This document shows positions 6,527 through 10,048 of a stretch of DNA of 10,048 bases, one piece after another. Origin of the DNA: Candidatus Hydrogenedentota bacterium (GTDB lineage Bacteria > Hydrogenedentota > Hydrogenedentia > Hydrogenedentales > CAITNO01); the NCBI GenBank assembly GCA_007124105.1, contig SLFT01000297.1:1-10048 (forward strand), written 5' to 3'. The translations under genes were made by a program, and so were the position numbers. Every line of letters starts with the position of its first letter. Position 1 is the stretch's first letter. A model generated the notes under the pieces. The model ran no database searches, had not been told where the DNA came from, and saw only the letters and a list, made by a program, of their open reading frames with translations.

Positions 6527-9433
6527 TTACTGGCGTCGCGCGCGAAGCGCTTCAAGCACTGCCTGCGGATCAGCCATGATATCTATGGTGAGGTCGAGCG
6601 CGGCGCTTTCAAGTTTCGCATAGCCGGCGATGCGCTCATCTTCAAGGCCCAGTTTAAGGCGGGCGCTGTCAAAGCTACGTTGCGCATCTTTGCCAATGAC
6701 GCTTTCGAGCATACGGGCCATTTGCCGGCTTCCAGTCATTTCGCCAACATATTGCTGCAAGAGCAATTGTTCGACCATGTCCCGGTTCATACTGAAATTC
6801 TCGTGCGCCGCGAGGTCAACATTCAGCATGGTCAGCTGTTGCGAGGTGAAACCCGCTTCGAAGGTTCCGTTGACAAGTCCTGTAAGCACCAGGGAAGGCG
6901 GATCGAATTCATTGGTAAATAGCCGTAAATCTATGTCGTTTGCCTCCCCTGACACAATAATTGGAATCCCGGCTTCAAAAGGACGGAGTTCAATGCCGCC
7001 TGTTACTCCGCCGCCTAACAGGCTCAAATTCGTATTCTCAATTACAATCCGGTCTTCGTTCAGCGTGAAAGAGCCTGTTGTCTGGCGCAGGGTGATTCCC
7101 CCAACCAGCGATTCATCAATCCGTAGAGTGCCTTTGCCGCTTGGATGTGGGCGCAAAGAAGCTGTTCCCGCCAACGTGACCCCCTGCATATTCGCCAAGT
7201 TTTCGGGCAACGTTATCTGCGACGCGTTTACGTTGTATGTCGCTATTCCTCCCAGGCCCGTATCATCGTAAGCAAAGTCTTCAACTTTAACCATGATCCG
7301 GCCATCGGCTGCGGCGAGGTATTGTTTGGCGACAAGGGGGGAAAAATCGCTTTCAAAAAGAAGGGAAGAACTGATCATGATACCTTCAGGAGTAACCTGA
7401 ATCGTATCCGCCGAAAAATGCGTACCTTCGTCCAGGGCAGCATGAACCGGCCCGGCATCAACCGACAAGGTCTCAAGATCAAAACGTATCGGCAGGTCAA
7501 GCGTGAGGGGCTGTCCATAGGGAAGCGAAATATGGTCATACCCCAGCGGATCAAAAGAGAGATGCAGGGGACTTATTTCGCCATTGCGCCAGTTATGCAT
7601 TGAAAACGCTCCCGCAACCGTCATATCGCCCCACAAATCGTGCTGGTCGAATATGGGGCCAAGTGTAGCTAATTCGGCTGAACCATTAAAACGCGCGGCA
7701 ATATGGCTGTCCCTGATGTTATAGTGAAAAGCATGCAGGTTGACATCAACGCCTTCGGTCAAACGCAATGCGCCGTCAGCAATGATCGAGGAAAAGTCTG
7801 CGTCAAGAACACCGTTGGCTGATAGTTCCGGCGCATCAAATGTTTCCGGCAGTTTCCACGCGCCATAGGCGGGTGTCGGCGTTCTTGCTGTCAGGGAAAA
7901 ATGATAGGCGCCGTTCTCCTCGCGTTGTATATCCATTGTAGCGCTAACCAGCGCGTCGAGGTCTTTCAGCGTGGGGAGCGGCGTCAGTAAAAGCGCTTCT
8001 GACGCGTTCATTTGCTCTACAGAAAGCGTAGCCGTAAGGGGCGTGGCGGGGCCCATTGCGGCCTGGAATGTGCAATGGCCATCGCCAAGGGTCATGCGTC
8101 CTTGAATACTCGCTTCATGTTCTTGCAACGTATAGGTTCCAGACGCAGCAATGGCAGCGGTGGTTCCAGAAGATAGCAGCGGCGATAAAGTGGTATCCAA
8201 GGTGATAGTATCGTCCTGGAACCTACACGACAGTGTCGCGCCCACGTGTTGAAATTCCGGCAAATAGGGTTTGTAACTGACGAGCGGTTCGGGCCAAAGT
8301 GATATTATGTGCGCGGCAGTCCAATCGGCCAATGTGGCGTCAAGGCCGATGCCGGCTTCGTCTGCCGCAAAAGTCCCTGATATGCGTTGGCCTTGGCCAA
8401 ACGTTGTTGCCCATTGGGCCTCCGCATACGTTTCATGGCTCCCTGTCGCATGGATGCGCAGGTCTCCTGAATACCAGGGGCGCCCGTCGTAGTTTAGTGC
8501 AAGGTTTTTGACATGCGCGTCAATTTCGGCGTCCTCAATAAGTGGGAACTTGTCCCGCAATGAGGCGTTAAGATGAAGCGGCGCAATTGTTGCCGCTTCG
8601 AAGGTGATATCCAAAGGCGCATAAAGGGAAAGCAACATGCCAAAAAGCGGGCCATTCAGTTCCAACGAATCCATGTTCAACCTTACTTGCGGCGTTGGTT
8701 CCATAATAAAGGCGCCTTCACCGTCAAGAACAAGAAAGTCAGGCAAATCAATTGTCGTTGCTAGGGTTACACTCTCGGGAGTGCGCCCAAAGGTGGCCGA
8801 TACGTTTCCCGCGGTCTCTGGCACATCAGGCCATGCGAACCCGCTTTGCCAGGCGGCGCGTGTTTCGCGACCATGGATGGATGCGGTAATGTCGTTCATG
8901 GCTTCCATCCGGGCCTCAACACGCAACCCCGTTACGGCGGCAGACCAATCGGGCATGTCAGCCCGTATACTGATTTCAGACGCTGAAAAAGTTTCGGGAA
9001 ACCAGTATGAGGCATCAGTGTTTGAATCGCCCGCTTCCAAGTGAGAAAGTAAAAATGCGTAATTTGGATTGTCTGGATTGCGGCCATCAACGTGCAGGCG
9101 CAACCCCAATGCATCCACCGATTCAATGCGGGGCGGCGTGGGGAAGGGGGAGAAGCGATAGCGGAGAGATACCGCATCGGCGTACAGCAACGGCGCGTCA
9201 TTGTCGCCTTGAATAGTGAGTCCCCGCACATAAAGTGGGTTGCGGCCTTCCAGCCACAAATTTATTCGCGCGCCGAAAATGCGCTGTGAAACGCCTGGAA
9301 TAATGCGACGCTCCAACAGTCCGGACATGAGAAAGATGTCGGCAAGAACAAGACAGACCACAACAAACCGCACCGCCATCGCCATGCTCTGTATTACTTT
9401 CACGAGTGCGCTATGCTGTTTTTTCTGGGTCAT
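6527..9433 (-). CDS. Large membrane-anchored AsmA/YdbH-like protein
   Basis: This 968-residue protein has one hydrophobic segment (about residues 20-39) after a short basic start. The rest is a long, probably periplasmic region rich in alternating hydrophobic residues, as in beta-strand proteins. The C-terminal third (a LLGGGVTGGIELRP stretch, then DIDLRLF, LVLTGLVNGTFEAGF and a final helix-rich tail) resembles the AsmA/YdbH/TamB-like group, whose long beta grooves carry phospholipids between inner and outer membranes. Membership is judged by overall pattern; no catalytic motif exists. E. coli YdbH is about 880 residues and works with YnbE and YdbL, neither of which is visible here. The frame is open to a TTG at 9505, overlapping the upstream gene by 59 bases. 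I prefer the ATG at 9433, 13 bases after that gene's stop. It has no clear ribosome site and is probably translationally coupled. Confidence 0.7.
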   Translation of the reverse strand: MTQKKQHSALVKVIQSMAMAVRFVVVCLVLADIFLMSGLLERRIIPGVSQRIFGARINLWLEGRNPLYVRGLTIQGDNDAPLLYADAVSLRYRFSPFPTPPRIESVDALGLRLHVDGRNPDNPNYAFLLSHLEAGDSNTDASYWFPETFSASEISIRADMPDWSAAVTGLRVEARMEAMNDITASIHGRETRAAWQSGFAWPDVPETAGNVSATFGRTPESVTLATTIDLPDFLVLDGEGAFIMEPTPQVRLNMDSLELNGPLFGMLLSLYAPLDITFEAATIAPLHLNASLRDKFPLIEDAEIDAHVKNLALNYDGRPWYSGDLRIHATGSHETYAEAQWATTFGQGQRISGTFAADEAGIGLDATLADWTAAHIISLWPEPLVSYKPYLPEFQHVGATLSCRFQDDTITLDTTLSPLLSSGTTAAIAASGTYTLQEHEASIQGRMTLGDGHCTFQAAMGPATPLTATLSVEQMNASEALLLTPLPTLKDLDALVSATMDIQREENGAYHFSLTARTPTPAYGAWKLPETFDAPELSANGVLDADFSSIIADGALRLTEGVDVNLHAFHYNIRDSHIAARFNGSAELATLGPIFDQHDLWGDMTVAGAFSMHNWRNGEISPLHLSFDPLGYDHISLPYGQPLTLDLPIRFDLETLSVDAGPVHAALDEGTHFSADTIQVTPEGIMISSSLLFESDFSPLVAKQYLAAADGRIMVKVEDFAYDDTGLGGIATYNVNASQITLPENLANMQGVTLAGTASLRPHPSGKGTLRIDESLVGGITLRQTTGSFTLNEDRIVIENTNLSLLGGGVTGGIELRPFEAGIPIIVSGEANDIDLRLFTNEFDPPSLVLTGLVNGTFEAGFTSQQLTMLNVDLAAHENFSMNRDMVEQLLLQQYVGEMTGSRQMARMLESVIGKDAQRSFDSARLKLGLEDERIAGYAKLESAALDLTIDIMADPQAVLEALRARRQ

Positions 9434-9446
9434 GCTGGTATCACGG

Positions 9447-10048
9447 TCATTCAGGCATCTGTTCTGTAGATGTTTCCTGTTCGTCCCCTTCCCATGGGAT
9501 ATCAACCACTTCTATGTCAAGGCGTCCTATGAGCGGCAGGATTCGCGCCTGACGGAACAAATCGCCCTCCGCAAACTTAATGTGGGTAACGTCCACCGGC
9601 AACTGATTGAACGCGGGATCAACGTCTACCCATTCTCCCAGCCAAACCGAGGCCCACTGATGAAAATAGAACCCGGGATGCTCGTTTTCCACATAGATTA
9701 GTCCGGCTACCTTTTTTGCGGGCAGTCCAGCCGCACGGGCAAGGGCTACATACAATACGGTGTACTCCGTGCAATCGCCTTCCATGCTCTCAAGTACCTC
9801 AAGGGCGTTTGAAAGACGCGCAGAAAAAACGTTGCGCATATTGGCGCTAACCCAATTACATAATTTCTCCGCAATGCGCAGCGGATTGGTTTCGTTCCCC
9901 ACAATCTCCTGTGACTTCGCAATTATTTCCGGCGCGTCGCTTTGCGCATAGGTGCTCGGACGCGTATGGGTCAACAGTTCTTCATCTGTAATGGGTAGTT
10001 CCGGGAGGGGGAGAGCGGATACATCCGTTCTCGTTGCATAGAAATCCA
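9447..10048 (-). CDS. Transglutaminase-like (papain-fold) domain protein, 5' end outside window
   Basis: The last 199 residues of a protein with a bacterial transglutaminase-like domain are visible; the frame stays open to the window edge, so the start and any signal peptide are missing. The catalytic triad is evident. It consists of Cys92 in EGDCTEYTVLYVALARAAGLPA-type sequence (split here: EGDCTEYTVL, then ARAAGLPA), His129 in FYFHQWASVWLG, and Asp143 in VDVDPAFNQLP, all numbered from the first visible codon. Members of this fold act as proteases, peptidases or crosslinking enzymes, and many bacterial ones are envelope proteins. The C-terminal part contains LIGRLDIEVVDI and then an acidic tail. 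A TTG inside the frame at 9974 is not a start, because coding sequence continues upstream of it. The gene is directly followed by the AsmA/YdbH-like gene, suggesting a joint envelope role. Substrate is unknown. Confidence 0.87.
   Translation of the reverse strand, partial: DFYATRTDVSALPLPELPITDEELLTHTRPSTYAQSDAPEIIAKSQEIVGNETNPLRIAEKLCNWVSANMRNVFSARLSNALEVLESMEGDCTEYTVLYVALARAAGLPAKKVAGLIYVENEHPGFYFHQWASVWLGEWVDVDPAFNQLPVDVTHIKFAEGDLFRQARILPLIGRLDIEVVDIPWEGDEQETSTEQMPE

Noticed and set aside
6630..7271. A 213-codon plus-strand frame inside the AsmA/YdbH-like gene
   Set aside because: It lies antisense to a long convincing coding frame, is Ser/Pro/Arg-rich in the manner of shadow frames, and shows no recognisable motif.
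9434..9505. TTG start for the AsmA/YdbH-like protein overlapping the upstream gene
   Set aside because: It would use a rare start with no good ribosome site and a 59-base overlap. The ATG at 9433 directly after the upstream stop is more natural.

Overview
This looks like a chromosomal stretch from a Gram-negative bacterium of moderately high GC content. The Gram-negative reading rests on a family 9 (heptosyltransferase-type) glycosyltransferase and a large membrane-anchored AsmA/YdbH-like protein, both of which belong to envelopes with an outer membrane. The genes are housekeeping or metabolic and rather unrelated. Short operons, mixed strands and the lack of phage, IS, CRISPR or toxin-antitoxin hallmarks suggest ordinary core genome. 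The proteins would fit a deep-branching Gram-negative lineage such as the PVC/Hydrogenedentota-type groups, but this is a guess that sequence inspection alone cannot settle.

Layout. Bases 1-629 (minus): a glutathione-peroxidase-family thiol peroxidase with an N-terminal membrane anchor, possibly followed by the first codons of another gene leaving the window. Bases 820-1803 (plus): a zinc-independent quinone-oxidoreductase-like MDR enzyme, divergent from the peroxidase across a 190-base spacer. Bases 1900-3369 (minus): an NhaC-type Na+/H+ antiporter, convergent with the MDR gene. Bases 3370-3528: a divergent regulatory spacer with a candidate nhaC promoter and a nested dyad upstream of rhaB. 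Bases 3529-4998 (plus): L-rhamnulose kinase RhaB. Bases 5005-6081 (minus): the heptosyltransferase-family enzyme, ending 6 bases from rhaB. Bases 6235-6324 (minus): tRNA-Ser(GGA) with an encoded CCA end and a good sigma-70-like promoter. Bases 6527-9433 (minus): a 968-residue AsmA/YdbH-like protein. It lies 13 bases downstream of a transglutaminase-like protease-fold gene (9447 to the window end, 5' part missing), and the two probably form one transcription unit.

How the genes relate. The peroxidase and MDR enzyme share a divergent spacer and could both serve oxidative or electrophile stress, but this is inferred from position only. RhaB works in L-rhamnose catabolism, yet no isomerase, aldolase or regulator gene is visible beside it. 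The transglutaminase-like protein and the AsmA/YdbH-like protein form the most suggestive pair, possibly acting together in envelope assembly or lipid transport. I found no convincing novel defence, mobile or RNA-based system. The findings below are modest.
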